This document shows positions 1-7,100 of a stretch of DNA of 8,567 nt, piece by piece; position 1 is the stretch's first letter, and each line of letters begins with the position of its first letter. A program made the translations under genes and the position numbers. Source of the DNA: BRH-c25 sp035417425 (GTDB taxonomy: Bacteria; Bacillota; Clostridia; Lutisporales; Lutisporaceae); assembly GCA_035417425.1 (NCBI GenBank), contig DAOLPD010000134.1, positions 1 to 8,567 on the forward strand, read 5' to 3'. The notes under the pieces are model-generated. The model was not told the DNA's origin and made no database searches. It worked only from the letters and a program-made list of their open reading frames with translations.

Positions 1-195
1 TTTACTTGTACGTTCCGGCAAAAGCCTCAATAATGAAAGTGCAAGTGTTGTTTTGCCGGCGCCGGTCTCACCTACCAGTCCCAGAGTCTCCCCCTTGTTA
101 AGAGAAAGACTTACCCCATTGATTGCATATACAGTTTCCAGATCAGTCTTATAAATTACACTTAAATCTTTTATTCTTAATAAATTATTAGTCAT
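1..195 (-). CDS. DppD/OppD-type ABC transporter ATP-binding protein (N-terminal part, cut by window edge)
   Basis: Cytoplasmic ATPase subunit that would energise the peptide/nickel-type importer encoded just upstream. Only the first 65 residues are present; the frame is still open at position 1. It begins MTNNLLRIKDLSVIY, a typical start for this family, and carries a Walker A (P-loop) motif GETGAGKTT at residues 42-50. The Q-loop, signature motif, Walker B and the C-terminal oligopeptide-transporter extension lie beyond the window. The ATG at 195-193 is preceded by GGGAGG at 204-209 with 8 bases between, which fixes the start. The gene follows the DppC-type permease stop codon by 15 bases, so the two are surely co-transcribed. 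Family and role are clear from P-loop and context; the substrate is not known. Confidence 0.9.
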   Translation of the reverse strand, partial: MTNNLLRIKDLSVIYKTDLETVYAINGVSLSLNKGETLGLVGETGAGKTTLALSLLRLLPERTSK

Positions 196-210
196 TATGT
201 CTACCTCCCA

Positions 211-1077
211 TCAAGACTTAAGTCTAGGGTCAAGAGCATCGCGCAGTCCGTCACCTACTAGGCTTATGCTCAATGAAGCAAGCAAAATCGCAAATCCGGG
301 AAAAAACATCATATGCGGCGCCGTTCGCATATAAATACGTGCATCATTCAGCATAGATCCCCATTCAGGGGTTGGCGGCTGAACACCTAAACCTAAAAAA
401 CTAAGGGATGCGGCTTGCAAAATACTTGTTGAAACACTCATAGTAGTATCTACCAGCAAAATACCCATAATGTTAGGTACTATATGCTTGATCATAATTC
501 GAATATCACTTGAGCCACCACATTTTGCTGCTTCAATGTATTCTTGACTTGTTGTGCCAAATACCGCCGATCTGCTGACACGTGCGCTAACACGAATACG
601 TGCTATAACCATAGCTATAATCATGTTACGCATATTTGCACCTAATACTGCTACCACAACCATAGAGAGCAATGTACCAGGAATTGAAGACAAAACGTCA
701 ATAAAACGCATCATTAAATCATCATACCTGCCTCCGAAATAAGCACTGCTGATGCCTATCATACCGCCAATCACCAGACTGATTACTGCAACAGAAATAC
801 CGATGAAAAGCGAAGTCGGAGTCGCATGCACAATACGAGCAAAGATACTTCTCCCAAAAGCATCTGTTCCAAACCAATTATTCAAACTGGGCTGCATTAG
901 TCGCTCTTTAGCATTTTGCGTAACTGCATCAGAATAAGGTACAATCTGATTCGCAAAAATTGCAACCAAGAACATTATAATAAATATAATAAGTCCGATC
1001 ATAGCAGCGGGACTTTTGCAATAACGCCTCCATGTTTCTTTGAATTTGGAGCCGGTTCTTTTTTTCCTATTATCCAT
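211..1077 (-). CDS. DppC-type ABC transporter permease
   Basis: Inner-membrane permease of a family 5 (peptide/nickel/opine) ABC importer, expected to pair with the DppB-type subunit. At 288 residues it has the usual DppC length. A basic cytoplasmic N-terminus is followed by a first membrane segment at about 25-45, the DppC-typical motif FGTDAFGRSIFARI at about 69-82, further hydrophobic segments near 90-115, 128-160, 203-222 and 256-275, and the EAA coupling loop at about 179-202 (EYIEAAKCGG...HIVPN) that docks on the ATPase. The C-terminus DPRLKS is typical. The ATG lies 11 bases after the dppB-like stop; a GGGGCAGG purine-rich stretch at 1081-1088 serves as its ribosome binding site. The gene order permease B, permease C, ATPase D is the standard one. 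Substrate cannot be read from the permease. Confidence 0.95.
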   Translation of the reverse strand: MDNRKKRTGSKFKETWRRYCKSPAAMIGLIIFIIMFLVAIFANQIVPYSDAVTQNAKERLMQPSLNNWFGTDAFGRSIFARIVHATPTSLFIGISVAVISLVIGGMIGISSAYFGGRYDDLMMRFIDVLSSIPGTLLSMVVVAVLGANMRNMIIAMVIARIRVSARVSRSAVFGTTSQEYIEAAKCGGSSDIRIMIKHIVPNIMGILLVDTTMSVSTSILQAASLSFLGLGVQPPTPEWGSMLNDARIYMRTAPHMMFFPGFAILLASLSISLVGDGLRDALDPRLKS

Positions 1078-1088
1078 AATCCTGCCCC

Positions 1089-2021
1089 TTACTTTGTAAA
1101 TTTCGCCTTGACGCGAGGATCTATAGCCGCATATAAAATATCAACCAATAATAGTACCAGACAATAGATAATTGCAAGTACCAGAGTCGCTGCAACAACC
1201 TGGGGAACATCCCGGTTATTGATGCCCGTTATGGTTAATGTACCCAGACCGGGGATGCTGAACAAACTTTCCACTATGATTGCACCACCAATCAATGCGC
1301 CAAAATTGCTACCGATAACTGTAATTGTCGGCAACAGGGCATTTTTCAGCGCATGCCTCCAAATAACAGTTCTTTCTGCAGCACCCTTGGCACGAGCCGT
1401 ACGAACATAATCCTGACGGATTGTCTCCAGCATCGAAGAACGAGTATAACGCATTTGCTGCGCAGCATAGATAATTCCGATTGATGCTGCAGGCAAAATG
1501 TAGTTTATCCATGAATCTATACCGAAGGAGGGTAGCCACCCTGCCTTATAGGAACAAAAATATATTAGCAGCATTCCCAGCCAGAATGGAGGGATTGCGC
1601 CTAGAAATAATGCCGAAACAGTAAGAATGGTGTCCAGCAGTGAGTACTGCTTTACAGCAGACAATACACCAATAGGAATACCAACCAACGCAGCGCATGT
1701 AATACCACACAGTGCTAATGTGATAGAAACAGGTGTACGCTTTGCAATTTCTTCTATAACCGGCTGTCTTGTCCGGTAAGAAGTTCCAAAATCCAGATTA
1801 AAAATTAGGTTCTGTAGAAAATCTCCATATCTGATTAAGAATGGTCTATCATATCCAAATTCATGATTTAATTTATCGATTTGCTCCTGTTCTGCCGTAC
1901 CACCAAGAATAATGCTGGCTGGGTCACCCGGTGCCAGTGCCATAAGTCCAAATACAATAAACGATACGCATAACAATACTGGAATCATTATAAGTAGTCT
2001 CTTAAAAATGTATCTATACAT
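1089..2021 (-). CDS. DppB-type ABC transporter permease
   Basis: Inner-membrane permease partner of the DppC-type subunit. Its 310 residues match the family. It opens MYRYIFKRLLIMIPVLL with a membrane segment at about 9-30, followed by the conserved LAPGDPA motif near 29-35 and an extracytoplasmic region with LDFGTSYRTRQPV near 76-88. More membrane segments follow near 97-122, 130-155, 236-255 and 277-300. The EAA loop lies at about 203-231 (QDYVRTARAKGAAE...HALKNALLP) and ESLFSIPGLG at 251-260 is the usual DppB signature. The C-terminal DPRVKAK is also typical. The ATG at 2021 has AGGAGGG at 2029-2035 seven bases upstream. It is separated from the binding-protein gene by 92 bases holding a strong hairpin, which may make permease expression lower than that of the binding protein. 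Confidence 0.95.
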   Translation of the reverse strand: MYRYIFKRLLIMIPVLLCVSFIVFGLMALAPGDPASIILGGTAEQEQIDKLNHEFGYDRPFLIRYGDFLQNLIFNLDFGTSYRTRQPVIEEIAKRTPVSITLALCGITCAALVGIPIGVLSAVKQYSLLDTILTVSALFLGAIPPFWLGMLLIYFCSYKAGWLPSFGIDSWINYILPAASIGIIYAAQQMRYTRSSMLETIRQDYVRTARAKGAAERTVIWRHALKNALLPTITVIGSNFGALIGGAIIVESLFSIPGLGTLTITGINNRDVPQVVAATLVLAIIYCLVLLLVDILYAAIDPRVKAKFTK

Positions 2022-2063
2022 CTATGGTCCCTCCTATTGGACTTATTCCGCAAAGGTTTTGAA

Positions 2064-2097
2064 ATGGTTCCGCGCATTTATTTTTGCGCGGAACCAT
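2064..2097 (-). terminator. Perfect 13-bp hairpin between binding protein and permease genes (intra-operon attenuator or mRNA stabiliser)
   Basis: ATGGTTCCGCGCA at 2064-2076 and TGCGCGGAACCAT at 2085-2097 are exact inverted complements around an 8-base A/T loop. The stem has a GC-rich core. On the transcribed (minus) strand the sequence after the stem is TTTCAAAACC, so the U-tract is poor and full Rho-independent termination is doubtful. It lies 16 bases after the stop codon of the binding-protein gene. In operons of this type such a structure commonly protects the upstream message or causes partial termination, giving more binding protein than permease; for this locus that is inference. Confidence 0.75.
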
Positions 2098-2113
2098 GTT
2101 TCTATAAATCAAA

Positions 2114-3676
2114 TTACTTCCATGACCAATCATAGACTTCATAATATGTCATATATCCGTATGCATTTAAGTTCTTATTCCATGCATAGGGTATTTGAGG
2201 ATAGAACAGCGGAACCCATGCTGCAATATCCATAAGATACTCTTCAAGCTCCTTATAGATGGCATCACGCTCAGTCTTATCCATAGTTGCAGCTGCTTTA
2301 TCAAAGGTTGCGGTTATATACTCATGATCACAATCCTTGTTCAGGTTGTATTTCATGAATACTACATCAATTTTGTAGTCATTATAACGCCTGTAGTAGT
2401 CATAGGTAAAAGCTGGGGGGAACCTGTTTACTATCATATCGTATTTTCCGGCTCGCCAATCTACAACCATGGTTGCTGCCTCACCAACCAATACTTTACA
2501 TTTAATACCGGCAGCTTCCAACTGTGCTTGTACAGCTTCAGCAACCACACGTTGAGTTGCAGTCTCGATTACTCCTATATCAACACCATTAGGATATCCT
2601 GCTTCAGCCAATAATTCCTTGCACTTGTCAATATTATACTCATATACCCAGTCAGTTTCAACAGCACCATCATACATGCCGACGGCAATCATATGATCAG
2701 CGGGAACACCCAGACCGTCGGTAGCAATAATGGCAATGGCTTCCTTGTCAAGAGCATACTGTACGGCCTGACGAACTCGCTTATCAGCTAAAGGACCCTT
2801 TTGTCCTACGTTTAAAGCCAAATAACGGATATCCCCGCTGAGTACCAGTTCATTGGCATATTGACCGGAAGCTTCAACCTCTGCCCAATTGGCAGTAGGT
2901 ATGGAAGCGAAGTCTATTTCGCCATTTTGAAATGCAATCAGCGCTGAGGAGGAATCGGTAATCACATAGTAATTAATAGTTTTAATGGCAGCTTCGCCTC
3001 GATAATAATTTGGAAATGCATTTAAAACAATCTTAGTACTGGGTTCATAGGTAGTTAGCATATATGGACCGGTACCGGCATGGGTAACCTTAGAACTGAA
3101 CATATCCCCTGCAGAGGTGACTTCTGCCTCGCTCATTATCTTAACCATATAGAGATAGTTAATAAAAGGAGCAAAAGCATATTTAAGCGTAATCTCAACC
3201 GTGTTATCTCCGGTGGCTTCCACTTTTTCGATAGGGCCACAATAAGTAGCCATCTGAGAAGATTTCATAGCTCTTTCGATGGACCATACTACATCAGAAG
3301 CTTTCATCTTCTCATTATTATGGAAAAAGACATCGTCCCTTAGCTCAAAAGTGTAAACTAGACCGTCATCGCTGACTGTATAACTTTTGGCCAAACGGGG
3401 AGTAACTTGAGATTTTTCATCAACATGGACCAGGCTCTCATAAATCTGCTCCTGAACCTGTAAATCGATTGTGACTCCAGAATTATGCGGATCCATTGAA
3501 TTCCCTATTGAAGACAATGTGAGATTAATGTCAGTGCGAGTACTGCTTCCATTGCTAGAATTAGTAGCCTGAGAAGCATCTGCATTACCGCTTGTTTCTA
3601 CTTTTCCGGTTGTGCATGCACTTAATAGCATAATTACACACAAAAGAACCGATACCAAAGTATATAGTCTTTTCAT
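2114..3676 (-). CDS. ABC transporter substrate-binding lipoprotein, family 5 (peptide/nickel type)
   Basis: Extracytoplasmic, membrane-anchored receptor that captures the ligand and delivers it to the DppBC-type permease. The 520 residues fit SBP_bac_5. Residues 1-21 form a lipoprotein signal: basic MKR, a hydrophobic stretch and the lipobox LSAC with the lipidated Cys at 21. A Ser/Thr/Asn-rich linker follows to about residue 48. Family hallmarks are GTGPYML near 201-207, LNAFPNYYRG at 218-227, AFQNGEIDF at 248-256, and DKRVRQAVQYALDKEAI at 298-314. The ATG at 3676 is preceded by GGAGGAGGT at 3682-3690, a strong site with a 5-6 base spacer. It has its own likely promoter in the gap upstream. 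Ligands in this family include peptides, nickel chelates, opines and glutathione, so the name gives little. Its position after an organic-acid gene set suggests a pathway-specific ligand (inference). Confidence 0.95.
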   Translation of the reverse strand: MKRLYTLVSVLLCVIMLLSACTTGKVETSGNADASQATNSSNGSSTRTDINLTLSSIGNSMDPHNSGVTIDLQVQEQIYESLVHVDEKSQVTPRLAKSYTVSDDGLVYTFELRDDVFFHNNEKMKASDVVWSIERAMKSSQMATYCGPIEKVEATGDNTVEITLKYAFAPFINYLYMVKIMSEAEVTSAGDMFSSKVTHAGTGPYMLTTYEPSTKIVLNAFPNYYRGEAAIKTINYYVITDSSSALIAFQNGEIDFASIPTANWAEVEASGQYANELVLSGDIRYLALNVGQKGPLADKRVRQAVQYALDKEAIAIIATDGLGVPADHMIAVGMYDGAVETDWVYEYNIDKCKELLAEAGYPNGVDIGVIETATQRVVAEAVQAQLEAAGIKCKVLVGEAATMVVDWRAGKYDMIVNRFPPAFTYDYYRRYNDYKIDVVFMKYNLNKDCDHEYITATFDKAAATMDKTERDAIYKELEEYLMDIAAWVPLFYPQIPYAWNKNLNAYGYMTYYEVYDWSWK

Positions 3677-3704
3677 GGTTTACCTCCTCCTAATAATTAA
3701 TTTT

Positions 3705-3733
3705 CTTATATGATAACCACCTTGTCTGCACAA
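3705..3733 (-). promoter_or_regulatory. Putative sigma-A promoter for the ABC transporter genes
   Basis: On the minus strand, a TATAAG -10 box (3710-3705, 5 of 6 to consensus) stands 17 bases after TTGTGC (3733-3728, only 3 of 6 to the -35 consensus). Transcription would begin near 3698, giving a leader of about 20 bases that carries the strong ribosome binding site of the binding-protein gene. The weak -35 suggests that an activator may be needed or that read-through from upstream contributes. It is a sequence-pattern prediction only. Confidence 0.45.
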
Positions 3734-3758
3734 AGCCAGCCCTATTATTAAAATATAT

Positions 3759-3812
3759 ATCTGAATAAAAGATGGCAAAGCTATGCAGGCAGTGAATATC
3801 AACCATTCAGAT
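3759..3812 (-). repeat. 8-bp inverted repeat with long loop behind the DUF4387 gene (possible weak terminator)
   Basis: ATCTGAAT at 3759-3766 and ATTCAGAT at 3805-3812 are exact inverted complements separated by 38 bases. On the minus strand the second arm is followed by an AT-rich run ending in TTTT, as in an imperfect intrinsic terminator, and the element starts 9 bases after the DUF4387 stop codon. The loop is much longer than in standard terminators, so partial termination or a protein-binding role is equally possible. Confidence 0.35.
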
Positions 3813-3820
3813 TTTTGTTT

Positions 3821-4141
3821 CTAGAGTTCAATACTTAAGTCCATTAGTGGTGCATGCTGCTGTGCTCCGTATATATCCCTGTCGCCCAAGGCACCTGACG
3901 GTATCGGCCTTTTAACTGTAATCTTAAATGCCCTTGCCTTTGGAAACTTAATAATACTTTGAATGTCATCCTCTGGCAAATTATAAAGTTCAGATATTAG
4001 CTTCTTACTAAAGATATCAGCAGAAGCAACTTTTTCAAAGGTTTCGTCGTCCTTCATCAAAATATCGAAAGTTAACTCATAAGGTCCGGAGTTTTTGGAA
4101 CGAATAACAGCTGCTATATCATGAAGTCTGTACTTTTTCAT
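3821..4141 (-). CDS. DUF4387 family protein, partner of the AtuA-like protein
   Basis: Small cytoplasmic protein of 106 residues, the usual size for DUF4387. Recognisable conserved blocks are RSKNSGPYELTFDI at about 14-27 and a C-terminal stretch containing RPIPSGALGDRDIYGAQQHA at about 78-97. No signal peptide or membrane segment is seen. Its ATG overlaps the stop codon of the AtuA-like gene in an ATGA arrangement (4138-4141). An AAGGAGGG site at 4151-4158 lies inside the last codons of that gene with a 9-base spacer, so the pair is translationally coupled. DUF4387 genes typically sit beside, or are fused to, AtuA/DUF1446 genes, which suggests a two-component enzyme or complex. No reaction is established for it, and none is proposed here beyond partnership. 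Confidence 0.88.
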   Translation of the reverse strand: MKKYRLHDIAAVIRSKNSGPYELTFDILMKDDETFEKVASADIFSKKLISELYNLPEDDIQSIIKFPKARAFKITVKRPIPSGALGDRDIYGAQQHAPLMDLSIEL

Positions 4142-5511
4142 TGGATTACTCCCTCCTTAACTTCATAGTGAGTGGGGACAAACAAAGCTTCAGGCTGCTC
4201 ACATTCCAGCAGATGGTAAATAGAGAATTCATATACAACCCCTACCTCTATATCGGAAGGCGAGAACGGAAATGCTAAGTTACCTGCTGTAGCAATACGG
4301 CCTTCGTAACCATAATGCAGCAAGGTAGAACGGGCTACTGAGCAAACGGCTCCGGCATGTTCCTGGGTATCAGCCACTACATCAATGACAATTCCGATTT
4401 CATGGGAGGTTATGCAATTGAGCGGTTCCAAGTCGCCCATGACACCATTTTTGCCATAAACAATAAAATCCAGTTTGTAATCAAAGTTTGATCCTGATAG
4501 ATTGTCTTTCACCCGCTTTTTTAACCCATCAAGAATACTGTCTATTTGAGAAATAAAAATCGGATCCCGATTTCCACAAATTGAAATTGTTCTATAACCT
4601 TTTTTGCGAGCGCCTTCCAACTTGACTGTATTTTTTTCTGCAGTGATATACTTAGAGCCGGTAACCTTAACACAACGGTCCGTTTCAGCAATAAAATCAC
4701 ATTCACTCAGATCCAGTGTCCCTCCCGGACCCGGAAGAAAAATAGGATCAGATTTTTCATAAAGGGTATGAGCAGACACAGAAAGCGGAGTGCATCTTCG
4801 AACAGGGTTAAGAGGTTCTATACGGAAATAGTCTTCACCCAAATAGCCAATCATACAATCCGAACCGCTTCCCGGAGTTGCCGCAATAGCTGCACATTCC
4901 AAAAGCTTACCCAAATGAATAGCCAATGCTTTATTATAACCGGAGCGAATAGCCGGTGCTGCGAATGCAGCCGGATCATAGCAGCGGCCGCAAAGCACAA
5001 CCTGTGCTCCCTCGTCCAACGCTCTTATAATAGGTTCTATGCCCATTTGTGCAACTATATGGGTACTATCCAATATATCCTGCTCAGTCAATTCCGGAAC
5101 ATTGTCAAGACCTTTTATATTGCCCTTCTGCAGCTCCTCCAATAAAAATCCCTTTTCGAGTTCTGCTGATATAATAGCTAAGTTGAAGGTCAGCTTATGC
5201 TCTTTTGCAATTTCCTTAATAATACCAATTTCCCGTTCCATATGAGGTGTTGCACCACTGCCTCCGGCAGTCCCTATTATCAGAGGAATATTCAAATTGC
5301 AGGCAGCCTTCAACATCAGTGTCATATCACGCTTAACTGCGGTTGCATTTGTAAATGGAATACCACTGCCCAGGTAATAAGGTCCGGGGTCAGTGGAACC
5401 TGCATCACAAGCAATAATATCTGGTTTCATCGACAACCCCGCCCGAAAAGAATCCTCAGGAAAGCCATAACCTACAATACCGGTTGGAGACAGTATCTTA
5501 TACTCTTCCAT
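4138..5511 (-). CDS. AtuA-like protein (acyclic terpene utilization AtuA family, DUF1446)
   Basis: Cytoplasmic protein of 457 residues, within the range for AtuA-family (PF07287) members. Near the N-terminus is the family signature CDAGSTDPGPYYLGSG (35-50). A second conserved, glycine-rich block IIGTAGGSGATPH follows at 78-90, then VVLCGRCYDPAAFA at 171-184. Near the C-terminus lies AGNLAFPFSPSDIEVG at 409-424, followed by VYEFSIYHLLE. The family is named from the Pseudomonas citronellol/geraniol operon, where the role of AtuA itself is unknown; a terpene substrate should not be assumed here because no geranyl-CoA carboxylase or related gene is present. The ATG at 5511 has AGGAGGTG at 5517-5524. 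It starts 14 bases after the hydro-lyase beta stop and overlaps the DUF4387 gene by 4 bases. Context points to a step on a hydroxy- or unsaturated carboxylic acid or its CoA ester (inference). Confidence 0.87.
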   Translation of the reverse strand: MEEYKILSPTGIVGYGFPEDSFRAGLSMKPDIIACDAGSTDPGPYYLGSGIPFTNATAVKRDMTLMLKAACNLNIPLIIGTAGGSGATPHMEREIGIIKEIAKEHKLTFNLAIISAELEKGFLLEELQKGNIKGLDNVPELTEQDILDSTHIVAQMGIEPIIRALDEGAQVVLCGRCYDPAAFAAPAIRSGYNKALAIHLGKLLECAAIAATPGSGSDCMIGYLGEDYFRIEPLNPVRRCTPLSVSAHTLYEKSDPIFLPGPGGTLDLSECDFIAETDRCVKVTGSKYITAEKNTVKLEGARKKGYRTISICGNRDPIFISQIDSILDGLKKRVKDNLSGSNFDYKLDFIVYGKNGVMGDLEPLNCITSHEIGIVIDVVADTQEHAGAVCSVARSTLLHYGYEGRIATAGNLAFPFSPSDIEVGVVYEFSIYHLLECEQPEALFVPTHYEVKEGVIQ

Positions 5512-5525
5512 ATAAACACCTCCTT

Positions 5526-6155
5526 TTATTCTCCGTAAAGCTTTGTATATTTGAATTCATTTGGAATTCCGATTTTCTCCAAGGCCATCGTCTTGTTTGT
5601 ATTTACTATATGTTCATGGTTTTTATATAGATTATTACCCCTGCAATCAATATCAACTATAAAAGGTCCCAATTCGTTCAGCGTCATGTGCCATGCAGCC
5701 TCAATACTGCCCAGCTCCTTCAGCAAATCTACGCCGGTCACTTTTATGGAATCGATCCAAAGATTAGGGCTTACACACTGGGGAGATACATGAACGCATT
5801 TATGTTCCATCATGGCTTTCATGGTTTCTTTTCCCATAGTTGTCTTACCTATAATCATACGCAAGCCCCATGTTTTAACTGAAGCTGCACCCCATTTTTC
5901 AAACCGCAGACTTGAAGTAGGCATAAAGGATACCAGCTTCCAGCTCTTATCCTCTTCCAAAACGATAGGCCCTACATGAATCAGAACATTACGATTTGCA
6001 ATATCCGGTGGCAATTTATGATTTTCTTCAAAAATCCAACGATGAAGCATAGAACGGCATGTAAAGGCATCTCCGCTTATGAAAACTGTATCTCCGATGT
6101 TAAGGCGAGTCACATCCTCTTCCTTCAGCGGCGCTTTTAAATGAAAAACTCCCAT
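5526..6155 (-). CDS. Class I (Fe-S) fumarase/tartrate dehydratase-type hydro-lyase, beta subunit
   Basis: Small subunit corresponding to the C-terminal domain of one-chain class I fumarases (Fumerase_C, PF05683); 209 residues is slightly longer than the usual 180-200. The N-terminal part has LNIGDTVFISGDAFTCRSMLH (18-38), where Arg34 and His38 match the G-RD-AH motif of E. coli FumA but the Asp is Ser. HVGPI (60-64) is followed by PTSSLR (79-84), which replaces GPTTAGR and keeps the Arg; IIGK at 101-104 keeps the Lys. The region matching the SIGGPAA loop of FumA reads VSPQCVSPN (123-131). FIVDIDCRGNNLY (165-177) is the usual ending motif. Its ribosome binding site GGGAGG (6164-6169) lies inside the last codons of the alpha gene. 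The fold is clear; altered substrate-side motifs make ordinary fumarate hydration uncertain. Confidence 0.88.
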   Translation of the reverse strand: MGVFHLKAPLKEEDVTRLNIGDTVFISGDAFTCRSMLHRWIFEENHKLPPDIANRNVLIHVGPIVLEEDKSWKLVSFMPTSSLRFEKWGAASVKTWGLRMIIGKTTMGKETMKAMMEHKCVHVSPQCVSPNLWIDSIKVTGVDLLKELGSIEAAWHMTLNELGPFIVDIDCRGNNLYKNHEHIVNTNKTMALEKIGIPNEFKYTKLYGE

Positions 6156-6160
6156 ACTTT

Positions 6161-7078
6161 CTACCTCCCTCTAAACCAATTAGGGCTATCCATAGTTACA
6201 TACGTTCCATCGCTGTTAATATGATAACTGGCGCGCCGCGCAACCATGCAATTGCAGCTGATATCCACACAAATACCGGCAATATGAGTATATGCATATT
6301 CCACATTTACTGCCAGCACCGACGTGTTACCCCCAATGCCAAGGATACCAACGTCAAGATTGTTTAAAGCAATAAACAAGTCTTCTTCAATTTTTCGAAA
6401 TTCGGAATCCGGATGTTTAGAGCCTACCGTACGCAGGCAAGCAGCCTCCTTCGCTAAATTGGCGGCAATATTAGCAGTCCCGCCAATACCGATTCCTATA
6501 ATATTTGGCGGGCATATACCTCCCGAACGGGTTGCTTCAACGAAAGAGTCTATTACAAACTTTTCTATACCCTTAACCCCGTCAGCAAAAGCTACAACTC
6601 TGTGACGCGTGCCCCCGAAGCATTCGCTACCGCCGCCCTTTGCTACATAAGTAACTTCAATACTGTCACCCGGGACAAATTGATAAGTAAAACTTGGAAT
6701 GTTGCTGCCGATATTGTTTCCCGGATCATATCCCGTCAGGGGATGCTTCATAGTCGAACGCAGATAACCTTTTCTTGTAGCTTTTTCAACGGCTCTGCGG
6801 GTTGCCTCTTCAAGGCCCATTAATCCGCCTTCCAACGAACAATCATTTCCAACCTTGAAATAAAAGATAGGCCACCCGGTGTCAGGACAGGCCGGGTTAT
6901 CTTTTTTTTCGGAAAGCAGCATGCTTTCATAGGTTCTTTCCAATCCTTCCTTCGCGGCAGGATAGGTTTCTTCTGCTATTGCCCTTTCAAAGGAAATACG
7001 GATATCCTCCGAAATCACAGTAGCCCCCTTATGAATTGCTTTAAATATTACATCTTCATAAACGTCACGATAGATCAT
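6161..7078 (-). CDS. Class I (Fe-S) fumarase/tartrate dehydratase-type hydro-lyase, alpha subunit
   Basis: Large, cluster-binding subunit (Fumerase/TtdA family, PF05681) of a two-subunit hydro-lyase that adds or removes water on a 4-carbon-type di-acid with a [4Fe-4S] cluster. Length 305 is slightly above the usual 280-300. Likely cluster ligands are Cys64 in NPACPDTG, Cys189 in SGGICPPN and Cys277 in CNCMVARRA, matched from memory with E. coli FumA Cys105, Cys224 and Cys318. IGIGIGGT (194-201) follows the second Cys as usual. The normally strict KGGGS-(E/A)-N-K/M-S block reads KGGGSECFGGTRHRVV (148-163), a clear departure, and extra Cys residues (270, 275) crowd the third ligand. The ATG at 7078 has GGAGG at 7085-7089. 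It is first in a four-gene set and the beta subunit starts 5 bases after its stop. Oxygen sensitivity of the cluster fits an anaerobe. Confidence 0.9.
   Translation of the reverse strand: MIYRDVYEDVIFKAIHKGATVISEDIRISFERAIAEETYPAAKEGLERTYESMLLSEKKDNPACPDTGWPIFYFKVGNDCSLEGGLMGLEEATRRAVEKATRKGYLRSTMKHPLTGYDPGNNIGSNIPSFTYQFVPGDSIEVTYVAKGGGSECFGGTRHRVVAFADGVKGIEKFVIDSFVEATRSGGICPPNIIGIGIGGTANIAANLAKEAACLRTVGSKHPDSEFRKIEEDLFIALNNLDVGILGIGGNTSVLAVNVEYAYTHIAGICVDISCNCMVARRASYHINSDGTYVTMDSPNWFRGR
6164..6169 (-). promoter_or_regulatory. Ribosome binding site of the beta subunit embedded in the alpha-subunit end
   Basis: GGGAGG overlaps the last Gly and Arg codons of the alpha gene and lies immediately before its TAG stop. 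The spacer to the beta-subunit ATG is 8 bases. This fixes the beta start and suggests coupled, near-equal translation of the two subunits. Confidence 0.8.
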
Positions 7079-7100
7079 ATAATTCCTCCAATTCTAGCTC

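Noticed and set aside
1309..1539. 76-codon minus-strand frame inside the DppB-type gene
   Set aside because: It is an out-of-frame overlap within an intact permease, not a sign of a frameshift; the permease reads through without interruption.
2195..2614. 139-codon open frame on the plus strand
   Set aside because: It lies wholly antisense to the well-supported binding-protein gene, has no recognisable domain and its Cys/Ile/His-rich composition is typical of a shadow frame.
4138..5511. Terpene (citronellol/geraniol) degradation
   Set aside because: Only the family name suggests it; no geranyl-CoA carboxylase, hydratase or other atu/liu-type gene is in the window.
4768..5538. Overlapping plus-strand frames opposite the AtuA-like gene (4768-5145, 5039-5245, 5197-5538)
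   Set aside because: They are antisense to conserved family motifs, mutually overlapping, lack ribosome binding sites and have no recognisable protein features.
6324..6823. Two plus-strand frames opposite the hydro-lyase alpha gene
   Set aside because: They mirror the cluster-binding region of a clear coding gene; no independent evidence of translation.
5526..7078. Housekeeping fumarase of the citric acid cycle
   Set aside because: Motif changes in both subunits and the accessory gene context argue against a standard fumarase; kept as a fumarase/tartrate dehydratase-type hydro-lyase of open specificity.
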